64,000 bases of DNA from Trueperaceae bacterium (GTDB lineage Bacteria; Deinococcota; Deinococci; Deinococcales; Trueperaceae). Positions 8,504-18,278 of this stretch are shown here, in pieces. The DNA is taken from assembly GCA_036381595.1 (NCBI GenBank), contig DASVCN010000027.1:124001-188000 (forward strand), written 5' to 3'. Positions within the stretch are counted from its first letter, which is position 1, and every line of letters begins with the position of its first letter. A program made the position numbers and the translations under genes. The notes under the pieces were generated by a model. The model was not told the DNA's origin and searched no databases. It saw nothing but the letters and a program-made list of their open reading frames with translations.

Positions 8504-9419
8504 GCCGGCTCCCCACCTTCACCCCGTAGCCGTTCGCCCAGTCGCGGGCCCGGTTGCGGGCCTTGCCCTCGGCCTGCACCACTTCGAGCAGCAACGCTCC
8601 CTCACCGCAGGCGACTACCAGACCGGCCCCGCTCACCTCCAGCACCTCGCCCGGTTCACCGGCGCCATCGGCGGGCCGCATCTCGTACACCCGCACCCAC
8701 TTGCCGCGGAATCCGAAGCGGCTGCCCGGCCAACCGTAGGTGCCGCGGAACCTATCGAAGCTCGCCTTCGCGGGGCGCCGCCAGTCGATCTCGCCGTGAG
8801 CCCTGGTCAGCATCGGCGCCAGCGTGGCCGCGTCGTCGTCCTGCGGCCGGCACTCCAGTTCGCCTCGCCCCAGGCGTTCGAGCGCCTCGCAGATCGCAGC
8901 CGCGCCCAGTTCGGCGAGCCGGTCGAAAAGCTCAGGAGCGCGCTCGTCCGGTCCGATCCGGCACCGCCGTTGGAGGCAGACGGGACCGGTGTCGAGCCCA
9001 GCTTCCGTCTGCATGATGCTCACCCCGGTCTCCTCCTCACCGTTGATGATCGCCCACTGGATGGGGGCCGCGCCACGGTAGGCGGGAAGCAGGCTGGCGT
9101 GGACGTTGAGGAAGCCGTGGCTCGGTACGTCCAGCAGTGACCGCGGCAAGATCTTCCCGTAGGCCGCGGTGACGGCAACGTCCGGCTCCAGTTCGGCGAG
9201 TCGCCGGGCGAACTCGTCGTTCCCCTTCAGGCGAGCCGGTTGCGCCAACTCCAGGCCCAGTTCGCGCGCCTTTCGCGCCACCGGTGGAGGGCTGCTGCTC
9301 ATCCCCCTGCCGGCCGGTTTGTCGGGTTGGCTCACGACCAGAACGACCTCGAATCGCTGCTGCAGGGCGAGGAGCGAGGGGAGAGCGAACGCCGGCGAGC
9401 CGAAGAAGACCAGCCTCAC
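8496..9419 (-). CDS. fmt: Methionyl-tRNA formyltransferase
   Basis: Formylates initiator Met-tRNA using 10-formyl-tetrahydrofolate. The 307-residue protein has the family core VHASLLPAYRGAAPIQWAI and GVSIMQTEAGLDTGPV, the N-terminal LVFFGSPAFALPSLL, and a C-terminal OB-like tRNA-binding domain. It overlaps def by four bases and der by eight. Pairing with peptide deformylase is the classic arrangement, the two enzymes adding and removing the same formyl group. Length matches the family. Confidence 0.97.
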   Translation of the reverse strand: MRLVFFGSPAFALPSLLALQQRFEVVLVVSQPDKPAGRGMSSSPPPVARKARELGLELAQPARLKGNDEFARRLAELEPDVAVTAAYGKILPRSLLDVPSHGFLNVHASLLPAYRGAAPIQWAIINGEEETGVSIMQTEAGLDTGPVCLQRRCRIGPDERAPELFDRLAELGAAAICEALERLGRGELECRPQDDDAATLAPMLTRAHGEIDWRRPAKASFDRFRGTYGWPGSRFGFRGKWVRVYEMRPADGAGEPGEVLEVSGAGLVVACGEGALLLEVVQAEGKARNRARDWANGYGVKVGSRLA

Positions 9420-9997
9420 CGGCTTCGTTCGGCGCCCTTCGAACGGAGCTCCTTGAGGAGTGCCTTGGCCTGGCGCTGGAGCCGGGCCAGGTCTGCCCGG
9501 TGCTCCTCGAGGAAAGCCCGGCGCTCCTCTTCGGGCAGGCGGTCGAAGAAGAGTATCCCTTCGAGGTGATCGTATTCGTGCTGCAGCACCTGCGCGAAGT
9601 GACCCTCAGCCTCCAGCTCTTGCGCCTTGCCCTGCAGGTCCTGGTAGCTGACCCGCACCTTCAGGTCGCGCTCGAGCTCCTCGACGTAGAGTCCGGGTAT
9701 CGAGAGGCACCCTTCGGGGACCACCTGGGCCCCCTTGCGCTGGGTGATCTGCGGATTGACCATGACGAAGTCCTCGAGGTGCTCCAACTCACCATCCTCG
9801 TTGCGCCGGCATCTGCTGGCCACGAAGAGGCGCAGCGGCTCGCCGACCTGAGGAGCGGCGAGCCCCACCCCTTCGTCGTCGTGCATGGTTTCGATCATGT
9901 CTTCCGCCAGGCGCGCCAGCTCTTCGTCGAAGCGGGTGACCGGCCGGGCCGGACGGCGCAGCACCGGGTCGCCGTAGTAGCGGATGGTTCGGATCAA
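9416..9997 (-). CDS. def: Peptide deformylase
   Basis: Removes the N-formyl group from nascent proteins at the ribosome. All three metal/active-site motifs are present in the 193-residue product: GVGLAAPQVG, EGCLSIPG (Cys ligand) and QHEYDHLEG (two His ligands and catalytic Glu). The start is a TTG at 9997 preceded about nine bases upstream by GGAGGT; the conserved N-terminus IRYYGDPVLRRPA begins right after it. A basic 35-residue C-terminal tail extends beyond the catalytic core. Overlaps fmt by four bases. Confidence 0.97.
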   Translation of the reverse strand: MIRTIRYYGDPVLRRPARPVTRFDEELARLAEDMIETMHDDEGVGLAAPQVGEPLRLFVASRCRRNEDGELEHLEDFVMVNPQITQRKGAQVVPEGCLSIPGLYVEELERDLKVRVSYQDLQGKAQELEAEGHFAQVLQHEYDHLEGILFFDRLPEEERRAFLEEHRADLARLQRQAKALLKELRSKGAERSR

Positions 9998-10025
9998 CTC
10001 GACTCGACCTCCAGACCGCTGCGGC

Positions 10026-10952
10026 CTAGTTGGGCCGAACGGGGGGACGCGACAGCCGGACGTTGGCGGCGACCGTTCCTACGGCTTGCACGCCTTCTGG
10101 CAGTTCCAGCGTCACGGGCAGAGTATACCCACCCACCTGCGGCTCTTCGGTCTGCAGAGAGACCGTCGCCGGCACGCTTTCGAGCGAAGCAAGGATGCTG
10201 GGCGGCCCGACCAGACGCACCTGCTCCTGCTCCAAGCCGGCGGTCACCGTGAAGCCTGGCACGGCCGGCGTCTGCAGGTCGACGGGTACGTCACGCGTTA
10301 TCAGCACCGGTTGCTCGGCGACGCTCACCTGCACCTCGCTCGGCTGGATCTGCACCCCGGAGACGGGCAGCCCGGCTGTGTTCACTGCGAAGGGTGTGGT
10401 GGCGCGGTCCCCGGGCGCGGGTCGCACCGGCGCCAGCGCCCTGGCCACCTGCGCCAGGGTGGAGGAGCGTGCCCTTACCGTCACCTCGGCCGGTTCGACC
10501 GTCGTGATCACCTTCACGTCGCCGGGACCGCTGCCGATGATGACCACATCCACGGGCACGGTCTTCTCGGTAACCGCTTCGACAGTGCCGATGACGTCAC
10601 TCGGGTTCACCCTCCTGAGCTCGACAGCTTGCGGCGAGAGCACGGTTATCGGCTCCTCGAACGAGCCGCTCTGCCCCTCCAGGTCGAGCACCGCCTGGAA
10701 ATTGTCGGGCCGAAGGCGGTCGACCTGACCGCTGGGACCGGCGACCGTCACCTCGACGAACTCGGGCAGGCCGGTGGCGACGCTGTTGGACTGGAGCCCC
10801 TCGACGCTGATCGGTACGAACAGTGAACGCTGGGTGATCGAGGTGTCGTTGACGTTGACGAACATCCAGATGAGGGTCGCGAGCACCAGGGCGCCGAGCT
10901 TCTGGGGCCAGGCGTGGAGGAGGATGCTTAGGAGGCGGTGTACCAGCCTCAT
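10026..10952 (-). CDS. cdaR: YbbR-domain regulator of diadenylate cyclase (CdaR)
   Basis: A 308-residue membrane-anchored exported protein. One N-terminal helix (LGALVLATLIWMFVNV) is followed by repeated YbbR beta domains; VPISVEGL, VTVAGP, VKVITTVEPAEVTVRA and PEGVQAVG are recurring strand patterns. CdaR binds CdaA and tunes c-di-AMP production. The gene overlaps cdaA by four bases (ATGA), so stoichiometric co-translation is expected. Assignment rests on domain pattern and context. Confidence 0.9.
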   Translation of the reverse strand: MRLVHRLLSILLHAWPQKLGALVLATLIWMFVNVNDTSITQRSLFVPISVEGLQSNSVATGLPEFVEVTVAGPSGQVDRLRPDNFQAVLDLEGQSGSFEEPITVLSPQAVELRRVNPSDVIGTVEAVTEKTVPVDVVIIGSGPGDVKVITTVEPAEVTVRARSSTLAQVARALAPVRPAPGDRATTPFAVNTAGLPVSGVQIQPSEVQVSVAEQPVLITRDVPVDLQTPAVPGFTVTAGLEQEQVRLVGPPSILASLESVPATVSLQTEEPQVGGYTLPVTLELPEGVQAVGTVAANVRLSRPPVRPN

Positions 10953-11716
10953 TCGCCGTACGCCTCCCGGAGGGCCTTGAGGACGTCGGCGGGGGCCATG
11001 TCACTGCGCAGGATACCGTCGCGCGCCAGGCTCACCGTGCCCCGCTCCTCGCTCACGACCATGACGAGCGCGTCGGTCACCTCTGAGAGGCCGAGTGCCG
11101 CCCGGTGGCGGGTGCCGTGCTTGGCGCTCCACCCCTCGTGGCGCTCGGAGAGCGGGAATATCGCGCCGGCGTAGGCAACTACCTCTTCCCGGATGATCAC
11201 CCCGCCGTCGTGAAGCGGACCCTGCGAGGCGAAGATCGTGTGCAGCAGAGCGGCCGTGACAGGGGAGTTGAGTTCGGTCCCGTTGCGGCCATACTCCTTG
11301 AGCGGGGTTCGTTGTTCGATGGCGATGAGAGCGCCGCGCCTCTGGGCGGCGAGTTCGCGGACCGCCGTCATGATCTCCTGCACGGGATTGCCGGCAGCGG
11401 CCCTGTTGAGCCGCCCCCGGCCCACGCGCTCGAGCGCTGCGCGCAGTTCGGGTTGGAAGACGACGACGAGCGCTATGAAGAAGACCGGCGCGACGCTGTC
11501 GAACACCCACTTGGTCGCCTCCAGCCCGATCTGCGTCGCGAGGAACCAGAGGCCGATGAGCGCCGCAAGGCCACGTAACACGTTCCAGGCTCGGGACCCG
11601 ATGAGCAGTTGGTAGCCCTGGTAGAGGAAGACCGCGATGATGAGGATGTCGATCAGGTCCAGCAGGCGGAACGATTCAAGAAACCACAAGAGGCCCTCCG
11701 AGGGGGCAGGCAACAC
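10949..11716 (-). CDS. cdaA: Diadenylate cyclase CdaA
   Basis: Condenses two ATP into cyclic di-AMP at the membrane. Three N-terminal hydrophobic helices (LIDILIIAVFLYQGYQLL onward) precede a DisA_N catalytic domain carrying the two diagnostic motifs, GPLHDGGVII and GTRHRAALGLSE. 255 residues is normal for CdaA. The start is a GTG at 11716; no -10 box sits at leaderless spacing and TATCCT lies about 55 bases upstream. First gene of the operon, divergent from prfB. In many bacteria this nucleotide controls potassium, osmolyte and cell-wall homeostasis. Confidence 0.95.
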   Translation of the reverse strand: MLPAPSEGLLWFLESFRLLDLIDILIIAVFLYQGYQLLIGSRAWNVLRGLAALIGLWFLATQIGLEATKWVFDSVAPVFFIALVVVFQPELRAALERVGRGRLNRAAAGNPVQEIMTAVRELAAQRRGALIAIEQRTPLKEYGRNGTELNSPVTAALLHTIFASQGPLHDGGVIIREEVVAYAGAIFPLSERHEGWSAKHGTRHRAALGLSEVTDALVMVVSEERGTVSLARDGILRSDMAPADVLKALREAYGE

Positions 11717-11860
11717 GGCGAGTGTGCGATCTGTTCAGGCAGCAGGGATGCGCCTCGTGACTTTGGTCGAGGATACCATGCACGGCGGCACTTCTCCTGC
11801 CTCCTCCGGGGCTGTGGAGCGGGCAGATGAGAGGTTAGAGTGGTCGGCGGAGGAACCAGC

Positions 11861-12950
<1,090 letters not shown>

Positions 12951-13011
12951 TGCGGGAAGGCGGTGACCGGGCAGCACACACCCCGGGTCCCGCTTGCCCG
13001 CTCTGTTGACG

Positions 13012-13659
13012 ATGCGGATCCTGGCGGTTGCCGACGCCGTCTCGCCGGTCGTCTACTCCGAACGCTTCCCGCAGAACCTGGGACCGATCGACCTGGTCCT
13101 TTCGGCCGGCGATATGCCCGGTCACGTGCTCGAGTTCATGGCCACCAAACTGAAGGTGCCGCCGGTCTTCGTGTTGGGGAACCATGGCAACGGCTACGTT
13201 AGGGACCGGACCGGCGACGAGTTGACTCTGCCGGGCGGCTGCATCAACGCTCACCGCCGGGTAGTCGAGGTTGGTGGCCTGCTCATCGCCGGGGTCGAAG
13301 GCAGCGCTCGCTACCGCCCGGGCGATGGACAGTACAGCGAGTTCGAGATGGCCCTGCACTGCTGGTCGCTGGCGCCGCGCCTGACCTGGAACAGGGCCGT
13401 GAAGGGCCGGGCCCTCGACATCCTGCTCACCCATGCTCCGCCCAAGGGGCCGCACGAGGGGAGCGACTACCCGCACCGCGGCATCCCGGCGTTCAACGAG
13501 TTCGTGAGGCGCTGGCGTCCCAAGCTGCACGTCCACGGGCACGTTCATCTGACCGGTGCCAACGCTCCCCGGGAGTACGTCACCGACGAAGGGGTACGTG
13601 TGATCAACGCCTTCGAGTTCACCCTCATCGAGATCCCCGAGCCCGCGAGATCCTGCTGA
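13012..13659 (+). CDS. Metallophosphoesterase, uncharacterised subfamily
   Basis: A 215-residue calcineurin-like phosphoesterase. Metal motifs in order are ILAVADAVSP (Asp, but without the usual DxH His), LSAGDMPG, LGNHGNG, LLTHAPPKG and HVHGHVH. The HGHVH end and GNH are intact, so a two-metal centre is likely, with an altered first ligand. Starting at MRILAVAD places the first strand at the N-terminus. It sits 61 bases after prfB on the same strand. Substrate unknown; nucleotides or phosphoproteins are typical. Confidence 0.8.
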   Translation: MRILAVADAVSPVVYSERFPQNLGPIDLVLSAGDMPGHVLEFMATKLKVPPVFVLGNHGNGYVRDRTGDELTLPGGCINAHRRVVEVGGLLIAGVEGSARYRPGDGQYSEFEMALHCWSLAPRLTWNRAVKGRALDILLTHAPPKGPHEGSDYPHRGIPAFNEFVRRWRPKLHVHGHVHLTGANAPREYVTDEGVRVINAFEFTLIEIPEPARSC

Positions 13660-13740
13660 GCCGCCGTCGCGCGCGACCCGAAGACGCGGGCGTTGGGCAC
13701 GGCACTCGGTCGAGGGCGCCAACGTGATACAGCTTGGAGG

Positions 13741-14754
13741 ATGGAAGAGCGAGGCGACGGAGGGCGTTACGACCCGAACGAGGCGACCGTGAGCCGCACG
13801 GAGCTGGAGGCTCTCGAGGCGGCGGCTCTGCTGGTGCGCCTCGAAGCCAGCGGAGTTCTGATCCTCCGCGGAGCCGACCGGATCGACTTCCTCCACGGTC
13901 AGGTGTCGAACGACGTCCGCGGCCTGCCGGCGGCCGGCACGAACCGCTCCCTGCTGCTCAATCACCGCGGCCATGCACTCGCCCAGATGCGGGTGTTCAG
14001 GCTCGCCGAGGAGCTGCTGGTGCTGGTAGATGACGGCGCGCTGCCGGTCGTCGAGGAGAGCTTGCGGCGGCACATCATATTCGATCAGGTCGAACTCGAG
14101 CGGCGTGAGGACATGAGCGCGCTGACCCTCCAGGGAGCCAAGGCCAAAGAGATCATCGAGACGGCTCTGGGCGTCGAGGTGCCGGCAGAGGGAACGTTCG
14201 GGACGATCCGGTTCGAAGGCTCAGAGGTGATCGTGACGCCGTCCCGACGGAGCGCTCAGGGCGGCTTCGACCTCCTCGCCCACGGCGAGCTGGTGGGGCC
14301 GCTGACCGAAGCGCTCGCCGAGTCAGGAGCGGTTGCCGGCAGTGAAGAAGCGCTCGAGCTGGGCCGGGTGATGGGCCGCATACCGGCGGCCGCCAGCGAA
14401 GGCGGCGAGGGTATCCTTCCGCAGGAAGCCGGACTCGAGCCGCTCGTCTCGTACCGGAAGGGCTGCTACCTGGGTCAGGAGATAATGGCCCGCATCGAGG
14501 CGCGCGGCAAGCTGCGGCGCGAACTCGCCTGCCTGATGCTCGACGGCCAGCCCGCCGGCGGGGAGCGTGACATCAGGTCGGCTGGCAAGCTGGTGGGCAG
14601 ACTCGGCCGGACGGTGCGTCATCCGCGCCTCGGCTACCTCGCCCTGGCCGTGCTGCGCAGCGACCTGCCCGAGGATGCGCGCCTCGAGGTGGGCGGCGTG
14701 GGTGCCAGAGCGGCTCCTGTGCCGATCGAGTCGGCGGCCGCCGCGAACGCGTAG
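13741..14754 (+). CDS. ygfZ: YgfZ/GcvT-family folate-binding protein
   Basis: A 337-residue aminomethyltransferase-fold protein with the YgfZ/IBA57 signature KGCYLGQEIMARIEARGK, whose Cys is required in the family. Upstream FLHGQVSNDVRGLPA and LLNHRGHALAQMRVF complete the tetrahydrofolate pocket. YgfZ proteins support assembly or repair of Fe-S clusters in enzymes such as MiaB and radical-SAM proteins. The ATG at 13741 is immediately preceded by GGAGG with no spacer, so a GTG at 13789 is an alternative start. No gcv genes are nearby, favouring YgfZ over true GcvT. Confidence 0.85.
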   Translation: MEERGDGGRYDPNEATVSRTELEALEAAALLVRLEASGVLILRGADRIDFLHGQVSNDVRGLPAAGTNRSLLLNHRGHALAQMRVFRLAEELLVLVDDGALPVVEESLRRHIIFDQVELERREDMSALTLQGAKAKEIIETALGVEVPAEGTFGTIRFEGSEVIVTPSRRSAQGGFDLLAHGELVGPLTEALAESGAVAGSEEALELGRVMGRIPAAASEGGEGILPQEAGLEPLVSYRKGCYLGQEIMARIEARGKLRRELACLMLDGQPAGGERDIRSAGKLVGRLGRTVRHPRLGYLALAVLRSDLPEDARLEVGGVGARAAPVPIESAAAANA

Positions 14755-14803
14755 GGCGAGGGAAACGGCGCCCGTAAACACGGGAGGCCAACCGGGCCGC
14801 TGC

Positions 14804-14809
14804 TAGAAT
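14804..14809 (+). promoter_or_regulatory. Leaderless-type -10 box for methylmalonyl-CoA mutase
   Basis: TAGAAT ends six bases before the ATG at 14816, with no Shine-Dalgarno; initiation at the start codon is expected. Confidence 0.6.
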
Positions 14810-14815
14810 GCATCC

Positions 14816-16462
14816 ATGAAGGAAAAGAAGCGCTGGTTGGCAGAGGAGTACGCCGAGGCCACCGAGCGGACCGAGGAGCGCGACTACCCGTTCCGGACGC
14901 TCTCCGGGATCGAGGCCGATCCGGTCTACACGCACGAGGACCTCGAGTCGTTCGACCCCGACACCGAACTGAACTACCCGGGCAGCTACCCCTACACGAG
15001 AGGGGTACAGGCCTCGATGTACCGCGGCAAGCTCTGGACCATGCGGATGTTCGCAGGCATGGGCAGCGCCGAGCAGACCAACGAGCGCTTCAAGCGCCTG
15101 CTGGACGCCGGTCAGACGGGACTCTCCACGGCCTTCGACCTGCCCACGCTCATGGGCTACGACAGCGACCACCCCTTCTCCAAGGGGGAGGTGGGCAAGT
15201 GCGGGGTGGCGGTTTCCAGCCTGGCCGACATGGAGGTCCTCTTCGAGGGCATCGATCCGGCCGCAGTTACCACCTCGATGACGATCAACTCCCCTGCCAA
15301 CGCCATCTGGGCCATGTATCTGGCGATGGCCGAGAACAAGGGTGTGCCGCTGGTCGAGCTCGGGGGAACGATCCAGAACGACATCCTCAAGGAGTTCATC
15401 GCGCAGAAGGAGTACATCTTCCCACCGGCTCCGTCGGTGAAGTTGGTGATCGACACGTTCGAGTGGGGGCCGGCCAACGTGCCCAAGTGGAACTTCGTCT
15501 CGGTCTCCGGCTATCACATCCGCGAGGCCGGCTCGACGGCGGTACAGGAGCTCGCCTTCACCCTCGCCGACGGCATCCACTACGTCCGCAAGGCCATCGA
15601 GCGGGGCCTCGACGTCGACGAGTTCGCTCCGCGCATCTCCTTCTTCTTCAACCTCCACAACGACTTCTTCGAAGAGATCGCGAAGCTGCGGGCCGCCCGG
15701 AGGATCTGGGCCAGGCAGATGCGGGAGGTCTTCGGCGCCCGCAATCCGCGCTCATGGATGTTGCGAACGCACGCCCAGACAGCCGGGGTTTCGCTCACCG
15801 CTCAGCAGCCGCTCGTGAATGTCGCCAGGGTCGCGATCCAGGCGCTGGCGGGCGTGCTGGGAGGCACCAACAGCCTCCATACCGATGCCTACGACGAGGC
15901 TCTGGCTCTCCCCAGCGAGGAGGCGGCGACCCTCGCTCTGCGCACGCAGCAGGTGATCGCTTACGAGACCGGGGTGGCTAGCACCGTCGATCCTCTCGCC
16001 GGCTCCTACTACCTCGAGAATCTGACCAACGAGATGGAGCGTCAGGCGCTCGCCTACTTCGATCAGATCGACGCCCTGGGTGGCGTTGAGAAGGCGATCG
16101 AGGCGGGATTCTTCGCCCGTGAGATCGGGGACGCCGCCTACGAGCAGCAGGCCGAGATCGACAGCGGCGAGCGGATCATCGTAGGGGTCAATCGGTATGC
16201 CGCAGAATATCCCGAGGTGCCGATCGAGAGGATCGACCCCGAAGTCGAACGACGTCAGGCCGAGAGGCTGGCGCGGGTCAGGCGCGAGCGGGACGAGGAG
16301 CGGGCCCGAAGGGCACTGGATAGCCTGCGCGAGGCGGCGGCGCGGGGCAGCAACACCATGCCGGCGTTCCTCGAGGCGGCTCACGCCTACTGCACGCTGG
16401 GCGAGCAGATGGACGTGTTGCGCGCCGTATACGGGGTCTACGAAGAGCCGGTACTGATCTGA
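14816..16462 (+). CDS. Methylmalonyl-CoA mutase, catalytic (large) subunit
   Basis: B12-dependent carbon-skeleton mutase interconverting methylmalonyl-CoA and succinyl-CoA. The 548-residue protein is the substrate-binding TIM barrel only; its cobalamin domain is the separate gene at 16541. Characteristic blocks are [91 protein letters not shown] and [13 protein letters not shown]. The Tyr of ASMY is the residue used by true methylmalonyl mutases (isobutyryl mutases differ), but the acyl specificity is still inferred. Two-gene architecture recalls archaeal-type mutases. Confidence 0.9.
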   Translation: MKEKKRWLAEEYAEATERTEERDYPFRTLSGIEADPVYTHEDLESFDPDTELNYPGSYPYTRGVQASMYRGKLWTMRMFAGMGSAEQTNERFKRLLDAGQTGLSTAFDLPTLMGYDSDHPFSKGEVGKCGVAVSSLADMEVLFEGIDPAAVTTSMTINSPANAIWAMYLAMAENKGVPLVELGGTIQNDILKEFIAQKEYIFPPAPSVKLVIDTFEWGPANVPKWNFVSVSGYHIREAGSTAVQELAFTLADGIHYVRKAIERGLDVDEFAPRISFFFNLHNDFFEEIAKLRAARRIWARQMREVFGARNPRSWMLRTHAQTAGVSLTAQQPLVNVARVAIQALAGVLGGTNSLHTDAYDEALALPSEEAATLALRTQQVIAYETGVASTVDPLAGSYYLENLTNEMERQALAYFDQIDALGGVEKAIEAGFFAREIGDAAYEQQAEIDSGERIIVGVNRYAAEYPEVPIERIDPEVERRQAERLARVRRERDEERARRALDSLREAAARGSNTMPAFLEAAHAYCTLGEQMDVLRAVYGVYEEPVLI

Positions 16463-16540
16463 GCACTGCTCGCGATCGCTTCGACGAGCGGTCAGCGGCA
16501 GCGTGCCGAGGCAAGCCGTGCACGCGCGACAGGAGGAAAG

Positions 16541-16963
16541 ATGCCAGAGCGTAGGATACGCGTTCTGATCGCAAAGCCGGGACTGGACGGGCACGATCGT
16601 GGCGCCAAGGTGATAGCCAGGGCGTTGCGTGACGCGGGGATGGAAGTCATCTACACCGGTCTCCGGCAAACGAGCGAGATGATCGTCAACGCTGCCGTCC
16701 AGGAGGACGTGGACGCCGTGGGCCTGTCGGTCCTCTCCGGCGCCCACATGCACTACTTCCGGGAAGTGGTCGACGGCCTCAGGGAGCAGGGGGCGCAGGA
16801 CGTACTCGTCTTCGGCGGAGGGATCGTGCCTGACCAGGACCTGGTCGAACTCCGCGACATGGGGGTGGGGCGGATCTTCACTCCTGGAACCAGTACCGCC
16901 GAGGTGGTCGAGTACGTCCGCGAAGCAACGGCCGAGCGCGAGCGGGTGGACAGCTCCAGCTGA
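16541..16963 (+). CDS. Methylmalonyl-CoA mutase, cobalamin-binding (small) subunit
   Basis: A 140-residue Rossmann-like B12-binding protein. It has DGHDRG at residues 16-21 (His18 is the lower cobalt ligand), [10 protein letters not shown], and [12 protein letters not shown] around the nucleotide tail. It supplies the coenzyme to the large subunit encoded 78 bases upstream; an AGGAGGAAAG ribosome site precedes the ATG. A strong hairpin follows, closing the operon. No epimerase or MeaB-type chaperone gene is linked here. Confidence 0.93.
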   Translation: MPERRIRVLIAKPGLDGHDRGAKVIARALRDAGMEVIYTGLRQTSEMIVNAAVQEDVDAVGLSVLSGAHMHYFREVVDGLREQGAQDVLVFGGGIVPDQDLVELRDMGVGRIFTPGTSTAEVVEYVREATAERERVDSSS

Positions 16964-16990
16964 ACGGTTGCCTAAGCAAGCCTGCTCAGT

Positions 16991-17030
16991 AAGCGGCCGG
17001 GCGCGCGAGTAGCGCCGGGCCGCTTCCTTT
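16991..17030 (+). terminator. Rho-independent terminator after mutase operon
   Basis: A 14-bp stem starting AAGCGGCC and closing GGCCGCTT, with one internal mismatch and a 7-base loop, is followed by TTCCTTTC. Confidence 0.75.
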
Positions 17031-17183
17031 CGGGCTCCCAGGGGGGACGCGGAATCTTTCACCCTGCCCTGAAGGAGGGTCATGTTACATTCGACCTCGG
17101 CTACGGCGTAGTCGCGCGTCGCGGGGACGCGTTCGGGACTGAGCCGTCCCTCGGGGGAGACCAAATCTGGAAGGGTCAGCGAT
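17031..17183 (+). promoter_or_regulatory. Promoter and structured leader of LysM/M23 gene
   Basis: TACATT at 17086-17091 is a candidate -10. The roughly 90-base leader after it contains hairpins GGGAC/GTCCC and GACGCG/CGCGTC. A GACC...GGTC pairing would fold over the GGAAGGG ribosome site before the TTG start. A small open frame of nine codons (ATG 17082) with GAAGGAGGG overlaps the -10 and is probably fortuitous. No known riboswitch class could be recognised. Confidence 0.35.
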
Positions 17184-18176
17184 TTGAAGCTCCTTCGTCT
17201 CTGCTCCATCAGCTTGCTTCTGAGCGCAGCCACAATAGTTCTTGCCGACGGATACGCCCTGAAGACAGTCAGGCCAGGTGACAGCCTGGGGTCCATCGCC
17301 AACCGCTACAACCTCTCGGTTGGCGCTCTGATGCAGTTCAACGGACTCGAGTCGGTGACGATCCACCCGGGTCAGGTCCTCAAGGTTCCCTACGTGGCCG
17401 CCGTCGGTGGTACCGCCGAACCGGCGCCCACCCCTCCGCCCGGCTTCCGTCAGCACGTGCTGCAGCCGGGAGAGACCCTTACCGACGTCGTCGACCAGTA
17501 CGGCATCACCATCGAGGCGCTCGTTGGAGCCAACCCCGACATCTCGTCGCTCGACCGGCTCCCCGCCGGCATGGAGTTGCTGATCGCCCCCTACCAGGGC
17601 CTCGTGGTCACCCTCGAGCAGGAGACCCAACTCGCTCACATCCTCGCCGAGTACGACGTAGACCCGGTCGAAGTCGCCAGGGCCAACGATCTCACCTCGC
17701 CGGCAGACCTCAGTGACGGAATGCTGCTCTTCCTGCCCGGGGTGGAGCCGGTTGCCGCCCTCGAACGACTGCGCAAGGTGCGGGAACTCGAGAACACCTA
17801 CATGTGGCCACTTCACGGCCGCATCACCTCCTACTTCGGCCGCCGCAACCTGGGCATGGGTACCTCCAGCTTCCACCGGGGCATAGACGTAGCCGCACCG
17901 TTCGGCTCGACCGTCACCGCTGCCCGCAGCGGGACCGTGTCGTTCGCCGGCTGGTCCTCCCAGGGTTACGGCTACCTGGTCAAGATCCGTCACATGGGCG
18001 GCGCTGAAACCTGGTACGGCCACTTCAGCCGAATCCTCGTCAACGTGGGCGATTACGTGCGGCAGCAGGAACCGATAGGGCTGGTAGGCTCGACCGGCAT
18101 CTCCACGGGACCTCACCTGCACTTCGAACTGCACGAGCGGGGACGTGCCCTCGACCCGCTCGGCCAGCTCAACTGA
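17184..18176 (+). CDS. LysM-domain M23 peptidoglycan endopeptidase
   Basis: A secreted cell-wall protein of 330 residues. After the signal peptide (ending LLSAATIVLADG) there are two or three LysM modules: VRPGDSLGSIANRYNLSVGAL, HVLQPGETLTDVVDQYGIT and a weaker third near 150. A C-terminal M23 domain follows: SYFGRR, FHRGIDVAAPFGS (H..D), and STGISTGPHLHFEL with HxH. All metal ligands are present, so it is expected to cut peptidoglycan cross-bridges during growth or division. Translation starts at TTG 17184, eight bases after GGAAGGG. Flanked by terminators, so monocistronic. Confidence 0.93.
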   Translation: MKLLRLCSISLLLSAATIVLADGYALKTVRPGDSLGSIANRYNLSVGALMQFNGLESVTIHPGQVLKVPYVAAVGGTAEPAPTPPPGFRQHVLQPGETLTDVVDQYGITIEALVGANPDISSLDRLPAGMELLIAPYQGLVVTLEQETQLAHILAEYDVDPVEVARANDLTSPADLSDGMLLFLPGVEPVAALERLRKVRELENTYMWPLHGRITSYFGRRNLGMGTSSFHRGIDVAAPFGSTVTAARSGTVSFAGWSSQGYGYLVKIRHMGGAETWYGHFSRILVNVGDYVRQQEPIGLVGSTGISTGPHLHFELHERGRALDPLGQLN

Positions 18177-18198
18177 GAACCCGATAGCCACGAAAGAG

Positions 18199-18234
18199 AG
18201 CTTCTCCCGCCAACTGGACGGGAGAAGCTTAATT
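18199..18234. terminator. Bidirectional terminator between convergent genes
   Basis: A perfect 11-bp stem (AGCTTCTCCCG and its complement) has a 9-base loop, with TTAATT on the plus side and CTCTTTC on the minus side. It serves the M23 gene and the convergent zinc-ribbon gene. Confidence 0.85.
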
Positions 18235-18278
18235 GTGGCGACTCGTTCACGTGCGGGGCCGAGCTGGCCGCCGAACCG

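Noticed and set aside
7394-9016. Long open frame opposite der and fmt
   Set aside because: Covers two certain genes on the other strand and shows no recognisable motif.
13741-14754. True glycine-cleavage T protein (GcvT)
   Set aside because: The KGCYLGQE Cys signature and lack of gcvH/gcvP nearby point to YgfZ.
14816-16963. Isobutyryl- or hydroxyisobutyryl-CoA mutase instead of methylmalonyl-CoA mutase
   Set aside because: The split subunit form allows it, but the Tyr in ASMY and overall motifs favour methylmalonyl-CoA; noted as residual uncertainty.
17082-17111. Nine-codon leader peptide with GAAGGAGGG
   Set aside because: It overlaps the likely -10 box, so it would not be on the transcript; no attenuator logic is seen.
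17031-17183. c-di-AMP (ydaO) riboswitch upstream of the M23 gene
   Set aside because: Context is suggestive, but the conserved ydaO segments (for example the GGGUACC and CAGCUAACC-type elements) cannot be found.
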